DNA from: Phymatolithon calcareum
Taxonomy: Eukaryota; Rhodophyta; Florideophyceae; Hapalidiales
Reading direction: 5' to 3'
NCBI GenBank assembly: GCA_977006965.1
Contig: OZ345381.1
Span: forward strand, 744,001-808,000
DNA length: 64,000 nucleotides
A model generated the notes under the pieces. The model saw only the letters and a list, made by a program, of their open reading frames with translations, was not told the origin of the DNA and made no database searches. Shown piece after piece: positions 21,513 through 30,870 of the stretch; position 1 is the first letter of the stretch, and every line of letters starts with the position of its first letter. The position numbers were made by a program, and so were the translations under genes.

Positions 21513-23762
21513 CAGGTCTGCTCTTAATTGAGTTGCAACTCGAATTGATTGCAATTCAAGCAATACGTACTTGATTGGGACGCATCAAGGAACTGCAACT
21601 CGTATTGAGAGCGAAACTGAACTTCAATTCCGAATTGGGATACGTGCTGCAATTCGGAATTAAGATACGTACTGTCCTGTCTACTGAAAATCGGCGCATG
21701 CCACTGCTACTACGTACTGTCCTGTCTATAGAATATCAGCATATGCCACTGCTACATCTATATATCGAATCCGGAGCACCGTCCAGAGAGCTATCAATCA
21801 TGGCGCTCCCGAGCCCCCGCGACTTCGTCGTCACTTTGATGACACAGCGACCGGACGTCAATCGAAACGTCAAGCCACGATTCAGAAAAATCGAGCGCCC
21901 GAACGTACCACATCATGTCTTTCTCTGTCCGATGAAAGAGAAGTGCCGATCTGGAGGAACGATTTATGTCGAGAAGGGAATCGGGTACAGTAACCCATTC
22001 AAGCACCTCAAGAAATGCATATCCGACAAATATGCGAATCACTTGTTGGATGTGTACAACACGCGACTTTCTCGAAAGCGTAATCACAGCGCCGCATTCA
22101 AGAACGACGGATGTTTGGTCGTATCGATGACCGCACGTGAAAGGGCGATGTTTGCGTATATCGATTTGGTTACCACGTTGTCGTTACCTGTATCGTATGT
22201 CTCGAGCCCCATCATCCGCACGTTTTCAAAGTTTGACGATGTGTTCTCTGCGACGTACTTTAAAGAGACGCTGTTCAAACTGACAGAGTTGGTGGAAAAA
22301 CGTATTGGAGAAGAAATGAGGAAGTATCGAGGTGCTATAGTACATGATGCATGGACCTGCAATGGCACACACTACTTTGGCGTGTTCGGATCGTACATGA
22401 CGAAGGTACCGATTATTCGCGATGGGAAAGAAACCGAAGAAGAAAGGTGAGCAATGCCCTTATTGAGTGCAAGTCCTATGTCCAGAGTTCGCACCGTCGA
22501 CGAAGAAGACAAAGAAGAAATGGAGGCGAGCAGTTTTGATGCTGTGACACATGTACGCCACTTGGAAGACGTGTTCAGCTATTACGGATGCGATGTTCAC
22601 TAACGGGTGGTGTGTTCTATCGGCGACAATTGCAACTTGAATAAGTGCATCGCGCGTCTTTTCGAGGTTCCTCACGTGGGATGCTTGTCGCACAAGCTGA
22701 ATCTGGAGGTTAATTACATGGTATCACGTCACCAGGCATTGCACCGCGCGCTGGATAAGGTTCACGTGACAATGTCCGACTGCAAGCGACGCCTGACAAA
22801 TCGCTCCATGCTTCGCAGTTTGACGGATTTGAGTCCGGTTATTATGAATGCCACACGCTGGTCTGGAAAATACAAGATGCTGCGTCGATTTGTCGAACTC
22901 CACGAAACGCTGGTTGAAGTTGTCGAAACTGAAGGATCTACGATAACGATGGATATAAGTGAAGGTTTTTTGCTTCAGGTCACGAAATTTGCAGAAATGC
23001 TTGCTGAAGTTAACGTGGTGACAATGGAACTGCAAAAAAGGGGAGCAACACTATCCGACTCTCGATTTGAAGTCGATACGTTGATGGAAGTTGTGCGAAC
23101 GAGCCGAAGTGACGTCGAATCATCATTTTACGGGTGCAAACTTGGTACCACTTATATTGCCACGGACTCTAATATTTCGACTGAAGTCGCATTCGAGTCG
23201 GCAGTTGTGAAGATACAGCAAAATGAGACTTCTTCTCTGACGTTAACGGAAAAGAATGCCTGAAAGCAATTGAAGTTGGATGCGGAAAGTACCGAAAAGG
23301 AAACAAGTCATCCGAAGCGTTCTCTTGCCGAAAAGCTGGAAGAAAAGAAACGAAGCTGCCTCGACAATTCCGGGAAGTACATGAACTGTGGATTTATACT
23401 GGGTTCTGCTGCGAAGTGGAACGGCTGTGGTCGAGAGCTGGGAATATTCTCTCCAATAACAGAAAGAGCATGTCTCCGCTCCTATTCGAAAGCTTCCTCT
23501 TTCTGAAAGTGAATAGAAACTATTGGGAAGGCGACCTCGTTTCGGAAGCGATGAAAGAATCGCGAAGTGAGAAGTTTCGCAACGCTACGAAAGCGGATGG
23601 TACTGCGGCCGACGATGAGTAGTTGTATTGGATTGGTATTGAATTGGTATTGGCTCACAGTAAAAATTGCAATTGGAATTGTATTGTGTTTGAGCTCGCG
23701 GAGAAGAATTGGAATTGGGTGAAAGCTTGAGTTGAATTGCAATTCAATTCAGAGCAGCCCTG
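21513..23762 (+). mobile_element. hAT transposon with complete ends
   Basis: The ends CAGGTCTGCTCTTAATTGA and, inverted, CAGGGCTGCTCTGAATTGA are hAT-type TIRs. The perfect 8-bp direct repeat CCAGTAAC (21505-21512 and 23763-23770) is the target duplication. The subterminal 100-150 bp on both sides are crowded with AATTGC/GCAATT motifs, the sort of subterminal repeats hAT transposases bind. The element carries one decayed transposase. Confidence 0.95.
21800..23622 (+). pseudogene. hAT transposase, decayed
   Basis: ATG at 21800 gives MALPSPRDFVVTLM. A BED-like zinc segment (FLCPMKEKC ... FKHLKKC) comes first. The frame then continues through an RNase H-like core (IVHDAWTCNGTHYFGVFGSYM; CSIGDNCNLNKCI; VGCLSHKLNLEV; NATRWSGKYKML) to the hAT dimerisation domain at the C-terminus (VERLWSRAGNILSNNRKSMS, then FLFLKVNRNYW). 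Three in-frame stops (TGA 22448-22450, TAA 22601-22603, TGA 23261-23263) and a 1-nt frameshift near 23412 disable it. The stop-to-stop pieces are otherwise collinear, so decay is moderate. Confidence 0.85.
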
Positions 23763-23911
23763 CCAGTAACCCCTCGAGGTCCCGAAAGAGACAAGAGGTG
23801 GGTTTTTGCACACCACTGAATCGTGTTACACGAACAAAAAAAGAACTCTCTTTTAGACAGAATCTAGCCAAAACCTCTTGGCACTAGTAAAGTTGCCTCA
23901 TGCATCAGCAG

Positions 23912-24618
23912 CAGGGTTGGAGCCAATTTGATTGCGCTGCCAAGTTACTTGCTCGCAATTGCAATTTTGGGGGATTGCTTCATGGATTGAGATATCCTTT
24001 GGGATTGCAATCCGGGATTGCAAATGAAAAGGAGCCCTCGGAATTGCGTATGGGATTGCACTCCATGTTTGTACTCGTCATTGGAGATTACCAATGGGGA
24101 AGTCATGTATCAACGGGGAAGCACACCATCATTTGGGCCCAAAGAAACCATATAATTGTCGGGCCAAAATGCTGCCGTGCTCCCCAGTGATCCCCTGCAC
24201 CGTGAAAAAAGCATTTTATTTTCTCCCTTCTGTCGATATTGAATTCCGACATCACAGTTCTTTCTGTTTCAAAAAATTACTGCTTACGGTCTTGAGAAAG
24301 GTACCAGCATCGTATAATTATTCGGTTTCCATGTGCACAACTACGTAATAAGTAAATAAGCCATCAGCCGCGTTTTGAAGCATTCTATTTCCGGAACTCA
24401 CCTAGCTGGAGCACAATAGCGTGGTACGCTTCAGAAAAAGTAGCGGATTTATCGAATTGAAGTTGGGATTGATTGCGAATCGTTGAATTGCAGTAGGGAT
24501 TGCTCCCTGTTGAGAGGTGGGATTGCAGTTGGGATTGCAAAAATATTCTGGGAGCAATTCGATTGCGATATTGCTTCACAGACAGCAATCCTCAGCAATC
24601 AAAATGGCTCGGGCCCTG
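23912..24618. mobile_element. Non-autonomous hAT derivative 1
   Basis: 707 bp with inverted ends CAGGGTTGGAGCCAATTTGA and CAGGGCCCGAGCCATTTTGA. It is flanked by ATCAGCAG (23904-23911) and GTCAGCAG (24619-24626), an 8-bp duplication with one change. Both subterminal regions carry many GGGATTGC/GCAATT motifs like the autonomous relative at 21513. No transposase remains. The interior carries a short hairpin repeat (24115-24186) that recurs in the other derivative. Confidence 0.85.
24115..24186. repeat. Short hairpin repeat, copy 1
   Basis: Arms ggggaagcacaccatc and, inverted, ggggagcacggcagca, closing on gggccc/gggcc around a 30-nt AT-rich centre. It matches 43961-44030 in sequence, size and position inside a hAT derivative. 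Confidence 0.7.
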
Positions 24619-24844
24619 GTCAGCAGATGCGTTGGTAACTTTTAAATAAAAATCTACCTTTCTTCTTCTTTATGGTCCCAGTGATCGACGGAATTGAACA
24701 ACACTTGGCGTATTCGGTACGTTGTACTAGTTCGTTGCTTGAAGAGCAGAAAGTGGCAAACTGTTAAAAGCGATCAATTTCTATGCAGATTTATTTTTTC
24801 GCATAAACGTCAGGCTCCTAGATGAATGGTGCGCAGTGTAGTGC

Positions 24845-25201
24845 CAGGGGAGTGTTATGGGGGGGAGTAACACGAACCCCTTATCATACCGCTTTTTTGG
24901 ATTTGCGTCTATAGTGTGTGTTTGATATAATTTTGCAGGGATTAATTGCTTCATAAAAAGGAGAATGAAAGCTGAAAATATGGCCCTCGTTCCCGGAACA
25001 TTGGGAGTTGCCAATGTAGCGGTCGCTCTCGTTGCAGTATTCGATTTTGTGGTGAAAAACAATAGAAATATTCTGTAAACAAGAGTTATTATTGATACAG
25101 CCTGAACTCATAATTTTTGCCGGCACATCAATGTCATGCTTTTGCAGACAAGTTTTGAAACAAAAAAAATCAGTGTTACTCCCCCCCATAACATTCCCCT
25201 G
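24845..25201. mobile_element. Non-autonomous TIR element, 7-bp TSD family, copy 2
   Basis: 357 bp. TIRs CAGGGGAGTGTTATGGGGGG and inverted cccccccataacattcccctg; the 7-bp direct repeat GTAGTGC flanks it (24838-24844 and 25202-25208). It is related to the 575-bp copy at 4488, with shared interior patches. No ORF. Confidence 0.9.
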
Positions 25202-25208
25202 GTAGTGC

Positions 25209-26096
25209 CCACTACATTTTTCTTTTCCATTGCAATGCTATTCCCGGATACGACAGCAAGGCAGAGTCTGTAAGGACTGCAGTAAGCGCTTGTGTTTTTC
25301 GCGACTGTACGCCACGAAACTTGGATCGCGATCCACATGGAACGCCGAATCAGAGACTCGCGACTCTAGTTGCCTTCTCGAGGTGATCCGCTGGGCCACA
25401 CGAGGAACGTGTCCCATGCGCATGTAGAATTTGTGTTTTTCTCTTTGCTGGTAGTACATAAGATAGTTTGGCCCTTCCCTTTAGTAAAGGAAGGTGGAGG
25501 TTTCTGGATTTCGGCTCGATGGCTTGGGCCCTACACGGATCACGCTGGTGAGTCCCTTTGACCACGCGAAGTCGAAGATTTCCCACCCTTCCTGATCGCT
25601 TCTTCGCCGTGCAAGCCGGTACGGCGGGAACCCAGCGACAGATCCATCCTTTTCTTTTCGTGAGTTCGCCTCAAGATCGACGGCCCTTCCAAGGTCGCCG
25701 CCTTCTCAGACGACGTCCATTTTGCCTTTCTTTTCTCGCGCTGAAAGCGCTTCGCCCCACAATCCAGTGTGGAGTTGCTCCCCTCAACGCGCGGAACACC
25801 TGCGTTGTTCCGTTTCGGTGCACTGTCCGAAGTTGACGGTCCATCCAAGGTCGCCATCATCCAACGTTGCCGACATCGTCAGTGCTTCGCACCCTCCCTT
25901 TTATTCGCTTTTCTCCACCATTCATCTCACGCGTCATCAAGACGCTGTTTTCTGCAACTCTCCTTTTCCCTCTCTTCGTGTTTTGTGTCTCTTTCTCTCT
26001 CTCTTTTCTTTTCTCATTTCAGGCTCTCTTTGTTTTGTCTCTCCCGCACTTTTTCTCTCCTCCGGTCTTCTCTGACCACTGTGGCGTCGGGTTCTA
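25209..26096. other. No gene recognised
   Basis: Pyrimidine-rich DNA, especially 25900-26070 (long ctctctctctttt runs). ORFs on both strands here are of low-complexity composition and show no domain. Confidence 0.5.
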
Positions 26097-26507
26097 GTGA
26101 GCCTGGCGCTACACTCAGCTACAGTTATTGTTGTTGTCATTCTGACCGCCGCACGAGTAAGTGGAGGATTCGAAAGACAGGATGAATCCTGGGCCGCAGG
26201 TAAATATGCAGATTCGACGAGCAGTGCTTCGCGCCAAACACTACATGACTTCGAAATAATTGTTCGCCGTTGTGGCAGTTCACCTTTTAATAAGATGTGT
26301 AAATGCAGAAAGGAGATCCACATTAAGGCCGATCTCAAATGCGAAGTTTGTCAGTGTTGTCGGGAGTCGTATAAAACAGTCTCTGTGAACGTATGCGCAC
26401 ACAGTATATGCGCGGTACAGGAAGGAGCGCCACATCACCGGCTTGCTTCTTGTCAGGCAAGATTTGAGCTACGCGCCGGCCAGATACTTTGCATTCCGCC
26501 TTATTGA
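26097..26507 (+). CDS. Cys-rich ORF with hydrophobic N-terminus, doubtful
   Basis: 136 codons open after a stop at 26073, but the frame contains no upstream ATG, only GTG. A hydrophobic stretch (ATVIVVVILTAA) precedes a region with about ten Cys (CGSSPFNKMCKC ... CEVCQCC ... CAHSIC), which looks like a secreted or lumenal Cys-rich protein. A GTAAGT at 26156 could be a splice donor, which would make this part of a spliced gene. No family recognised; it may be chance. Confidence 0.2.
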   Translation: MSLALHSATVIVVVILTAARVSGGFERQDESWAAGKYADSTSSASRQTLHDFEIIVRRCGSSPFNKMCKCRKEIHIKADLKCEVCQCCRESYKTVSVNVCAHSICAVQEGAPHHRLASCQARFELRAGQILCIPPY

Positions 26508-26683
26508 GGTGCCATATTTCTAGCGTAATTGCAAACCGGAAAAAAGAAGCCCCAGACAGACATTAAGGCAAAAAAGACTACTGACGCGACAAGCAAAATG
26601 CTTCCAGTCTCGGGAACATCCAAGCGGCCTTCTGGAAGTTGCGTGTACTTCAAAAAGTAGTAATTCCGAAAAGCCCGAACCAA
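26501..26683 (-). CDS. Small ORF with one membrane segment, doubtful
   Basis: 60 codons without an ATG near its start; the hydrophobic stretch SILLVASVVFFALMSVWGFFF could span a membrane. It might be the last exon of a gene whose upstream part I cannot find. The evidence is weak. Confidence 0.2.
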   Translation of the reverse strand: MVRAFRNYYFLKYTQLPEGRLDVPETGSILLVASVVFFALMSVWGFFFPVCNYARNMAPQ

Positions 26684-26835
26684 GGAGAGAAAAGGGAGTC
26701 CATCATGTAAGATGTTTGCCAGGGTTACTCATGACTTTTAATCTGATCCGACAGTCTGCAAGTTGAATGTAGTCCATTGTGCTCATTCAAAACACTGGTA
26801 AGGTATGACTATTACTCCACTAACCAAGATTTGAT

Positions 26836-27912
26836 CTAATATCTCGCGGAATCAGGACGCATAGCAGCACCAGTCGCCGGGTATTTGATAAAGAGATCCT
26901 CCTCGTACGAGCACATCTTACCGTAGTTCTCAATTGCATACCGTGCAATACCAAACTTCGCGGCCTCTTTCGTCAACAAGCTCTTTTGCTTATTCCTGAA
27001 CTGCACTGCCAATCCAGACACACGCTTCGCTTCCGCTGCGCCACGAACAGTACCGTCGTTGCACATCACGCCATAAAGACCGCCACTGGTAGCACGAGCG
27101 CTAGATGCACGGGTCACACAGTCCATCATATATTTCTCCGCGGGCGTTTGTGGGTCTGCGTACCGCACACAGGCTCCATTCTTTTCGCTATTACCCATGA
27201 CGGTAGCAGCAGCGGAGGCTGCGAAGCGACGTACGAGGCTTTCCTCGTAATTACATCCTTTTGCCAACACGGTAGCCCGACGACGATTCTCAAAAAGATC
27301 CGCGAAACTAACCGAGCTCGGCACCTGCTTTGCACGGTATCGTGCAGCAAGAGCTGCGATGCGAGAGTCCTCAGCCGCGAACCGAGCGCTACCCTCCGTG
27401 CAGGACGGAGCATAAACACCTGAAGAATTGGAGGCCATGATATACTGCCGGCGGGCGCAATCGGCGATGTAATCATCGACACGAATTGTAAACGGACGCT
27501 GTAACTTGCTTCGGGCATTACCACCACTGCCGTATCCGCGCATACTCGCAATAGCATACTCACGGAAGAACGGGGTTGACGCCGCACGCAAGGCATTTTC
27601 AGCCGGGGAGACCGACAAGCGTTGCGAGGGCTTGTACTTGGTGCCTCCACGCGTGGACTCGAGGAAGGCATTCCAAACTTTTGACCGCTGGCTCGGGGCA
27701 CTTGCAGCGGGATCTTCAGGCTGAACGGTAAATGGCGATGGGCCACCCGATGTCACAGACTTCTGATATTTTTCCCAAACCTTTGAGCGCCCGCTGGGTT
27801 GAGCGGCAGTGGCTCGTATCACCTTGACGCGGGTCGACGGGGCGGTGCATACTTGGCGAGGATTGCCCTTTAGTGCTGTTGCGCCCAGGAAAGTGCTTGA
27901 TGCGAACGCCAT
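26836..27912 (-). CDS. Phycoerythrin gamma subunit, plastid-targeted
   Basis: 358 aa from the ATG at 27912 (the frame is open upstream but only from a TTG). The first 35 or so residues (MAFASSTFLGATALKG ... VKVIRA) form a Ser/Ala/Arg-rich plastid transit peptide. Two short copies of an xRSKVWxxxxxS motif (41-52 and 75-86) follow. The body is an internal duplication offset by about 113 residues: Cys 152, 171, 220 and Cys 265, 284, 334 have matching spacing (19 and about 49), with YIADCARR/YMMDCVTR and KGCNYEESL/KMCSYEEDL as matching sequence. These Cys are the expected bilin attachment sites. Gamma subunits sit inside phycoerythrin hexamers and act as chromophore-carrying rod linkers in the phycobilisome on the thylakoid surface. 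Single exon. Confidence 0.9.
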   Translation of the reverse strand: MAFASSTFLGATALKGNPRQVCTAPSTRVKVIRATAAQPSGRSKVWEKYQKSVTSGGPSPFTVQPEDPAASAPSQRSKVWNAFLESTRGGTKYKPSQRLSVSPAENALRAASTPFFREYAIASMRGYGSGGNARSKLQRPFTIRVDDYIADCARRQYIMASNSSGVYAPSCTEGSARFAAEDSRIAALAARYRAKQVPSSVSFADLFENRRRATVLAKGCNYEESLVRRFAASAAATVMGNSEKNGACVRYADPQTPAEKYMMDCVTRASSARATSGGLYGVMCNDGTVRGAAEAKRVSGLAVQFRNKQKSLLTKEAAKFGIARYAIENYGKMCSYEEDLFIKYPATGAAMRPDSARY

Positions 27913-29184
27913 GTTGAGCGTGCGTGACGGCTGGTATGTCGATACGAGCGTGCACAAATAGAGGGAGGCGAGGAGTGCGCGAGCTTGGCATGCGGAATGC
28001 GATCATCCGAATTTGCCAATGATGGATCCGAATCGTAATGGAGTAGGAGTCGAAGCCGATTGGCGGAAAGATCTCTCCGCGAGCTCCAGATTCCGGTTGA
28101 GGTGAAAAATCTGAATCCAGGCTTGTGATGGATCACTAATCAGTATTGCAAATGGTTGTTCTCTATTTTTTTGAAAAAATAGACTTGTGGGGGAGTTTGG
28201 TCAGCCCAATATGTCTGCGTGTGGTCATTATGATTTGCAGACGCACGAGGCGATCTGATACGATTGGTTCACATGTGGTGGAATGCGAGAAAGTTGGGGG
28301 CTAAAGAACAAAACCACAGCGAATAATTTTGAGGAAATTCACTAAATGGCCACATAGTTTGCTGTATTTACTAAAATGACCAGGAGACGCTTGTGGTAGT
28401 ATGATATTAATCATTTATGTCAGCACTCCGTCCAAGCTCCTGTTTCTAGGTCCGTTCTTACCTTCTGCCCATTTACAGTAATTTGAGGTGCCGTAGCGGC
28501 GCATTGCCGGAAAATTTTCTTTACAACTCTTGGTTTTCCCTTCTTTTACGAAACTGTTTTGCAAATCATGGTTTCTTTGCCCTATCTTTTCGCGAAGACT
28601 GCACACTTTTCCCCAATTTTTGGATGACGGCAAATCCAACACAAATTTCTCTCTGCGCTGTGTTCGCGTCTTAGCCTATTCCAAAGTCAGCTTTGTCCAC
28701 CCGTGGTGCACCTAACGTATAGAGCTTCGCAATTTTTCGTAGCACAAAATCGCGTTTCACAGCTATTTTGTCACTCGAATGGCCTCATACAACCAAGAGT
28801 CTCCATGTGGCTTCCGCATCCATGACGTAGCGTGTTCACCGAGCAAAGGCCCGTCGCGTGCGGGATACTGTATGTAACGAAACAAGGCATAATAAGCGGT
28901 CATGTAAGGAACTTGTCCAGCCCCAACGGCCCTCTTAGATTTCATTTTGCCAGTAGATAAAGTTACTTTCTGACCCGGCTAAAAGCGGCTGCCGCACTTA
29001 CCCAATGCTGACAGAACAGAGCAATGTCATAACACAGCGGGTGCTTCGTGGTCATGTTTAGTAAATATGGCAAACTACGACTATTCCATCATCCATGGAC
29101 TTCGTTCAGCGCCACCTCTCGGATATCGCCATCTCACTGGTTCTAACCACAGACATTAAGCATTATCTCGAGCTTCCCTCCACT
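27913..29184. other. Mostly noncoding, possible degenerate TE DNA
   Basis: No reliable gene. The sequence gaggaaattcactaaatggcca near 28320 resembles the TIR of the element at 29185, and gtttgctgtatttactaaaatgacc (about 28346-28370) returns roughly inverted near 29050-29075, so a related but decayed element may span about 28.3-29.1 kb. Small minus-strand ORFs at 28415-28642 and 28763-28945 could be pieces of its transposase; not identified. Confidence 0.35.
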
Positions 29185-30220
29185 AAGACACCGCAACGCT
29201 TTGCCTTGTGAATATAAATGAGGAAATTCACTACATGGCCACCAAAAATTGGCAAAATTCACTTCATGGCCATCTCTCGCCAAATCTACTACTCATCCGT
29301 TACGAATACGACTGCGCTCTGTAACACGTTGTCGTGTTCATCTGCAAAGCTCAACACATAACACTCCCGCACTAACCACTCCGAAATCATGGAAAAGAAG
29401 AAGCTCGTGCTACGAGTGGGCGACTACGCTGGATAAAGCTGCGACGACATTGTCAACATCATGATCTCTCACAACACGTCGATGGGCAAGAGACACCATT
29501 CAAGATGACAGTTAGCAGCGATTACTGTGCTACATGTTCCTACCGCCACTTTGAAGAGCACCAACGGCAATGTAGCCACGTCGTCGTTGCACTTTTGTAC
29601 GCTTCAGGCGCTTGGTGCAGCATCGGGTGTCGCTCGATCCGTGGCACGAGCACTGGTTCCGGGACGTATGGACGTTGAGAATGTGGGCCAAGCAGCATGC
29701 GGGCAGCATCACGCGTGTTGCAGTCACTGGAGACTAGCACGTACAGGATGATTTGGTGCCGTTTGAGCTTGCAGCTAAGCCGGGCTGCAAGCACAAGAGG
29801 CCCTACTTGCCGTCCGAAATGAGGGCCCTTCACTGCTCCTCGTGCGGAAACACTGGTCACATTTCGTAGACATGCGGGAGACCCAACATCCACAACGTCG
29901 TCGAGGCGAAACGAAAACACGTCGACAAAGCGGCTCAGTCCATGATTATCGACCTTACCGCCTGCGATGACGGAGATGCTTCTTGCGACGAGGATCTAAA
30001 GCGTAGAGAGTAGCGCACACAATACATTTTACTGTCCCATAGATTTCTTTGACAAACGGATGAGTAGCAGTTTTGGCTACAGTGAGTTATGGTAGTACGC
30101 TTGGCTAGGGGACTAGTAGATATGGCTAGAGATGGCCATGTTGTGAATTTTGCCAATTTTTGGTTGCCATGTAGTGAATTTCCTCATTTATATTCACAAG
30201 GCAAAGCGTCGCGGTGTCTT
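29185..30220. mobile_element. MULE-like element with TIRs of about 110 bp
   Basis: The left arm from 29185 (aagacaccgcaacgctttgc) and the inverted right arm ending at 30220 agree over about 110 bp with only a few differences. The interior holds remnants of a plus-strand coding region: a CCHC zinc knuckle (29834-29875, Cys-x2-Cys-x4-His-x4-Cys, with a TAG at 29867-29869 inside it) and, upstream near 29525-29600 in another frame, a Cys/His patch that could be a degraded SWIM finger. Long TIRs plus SWIM and zinc knuckle suggest a Mutator-like origin. No 9-bp duplication was found. Confidence 0.6.
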
Positions 30221-30870
30221 AGCTTTGAGAGAGAAATCAGCTATGGTATTGGCAGTCTCTTGTGTAGCGCTACACGGAAACATATTAAAACATTAGTAAT
30301 CATTTCGATGCAGAAGAAAGATTGTCGTGAAGTACTCAGAGCTTAATATTTCCAGCCAAAATCGTCCATTCCAATGCATTACCGCAATCAAAGGTCATAT
30401 AACCGGAAAGAAATTTTGGAAACCTTCTCACCTTTTCCGTTTCTTATTCTTTGATTTGAGGAAAGCACTAATCCAAGCTGAAATAGCTCCCATCATTTCC
30501 GGGGACCAGATATATGCTGCAATATACATGTTTTGTCATATTTCTTTCGCGATGGGTATAGTTTTCTAGAATGAAGGTTCGACGTCGAGATTAATCAAAT
30601 CTCGAAAGGATCTGTCATCCTGGAAGATGCGAATATTGGTTTCTTCTGTAGGTAATACTCTTCACCCAAGGTTCTTTTCCTTCATGCTTCTTCATTATTT
30701 CTGTTGCTCAATTGTGAGAGATGACTGTGAATGAGATACTGTAAGAGACATTTCTATAGGTCCTCCTTCTCATCCATATTTCCCACCGGATCGTGTATGA
30801 ACGAGCTAAAGATACTCGGTTATCTGATAACGGAGTACTGTGTAGTTCGTGTACGACCACCCGCTGTTAC
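30221..30870. other. No gene recognised
   Basis: AT-rich spacer downstream of the TM9SF-type gene. No supported ORF. Confidence 0.5.

Noticed and set aside
25540-26338. Overlapping ORFs on both strands in pyrimidine-rich DNA
   Set aside because: Low-complexity, Arg/Ser or Phe/Leu-rich translations without start context or domain; treated as composition artefacts.
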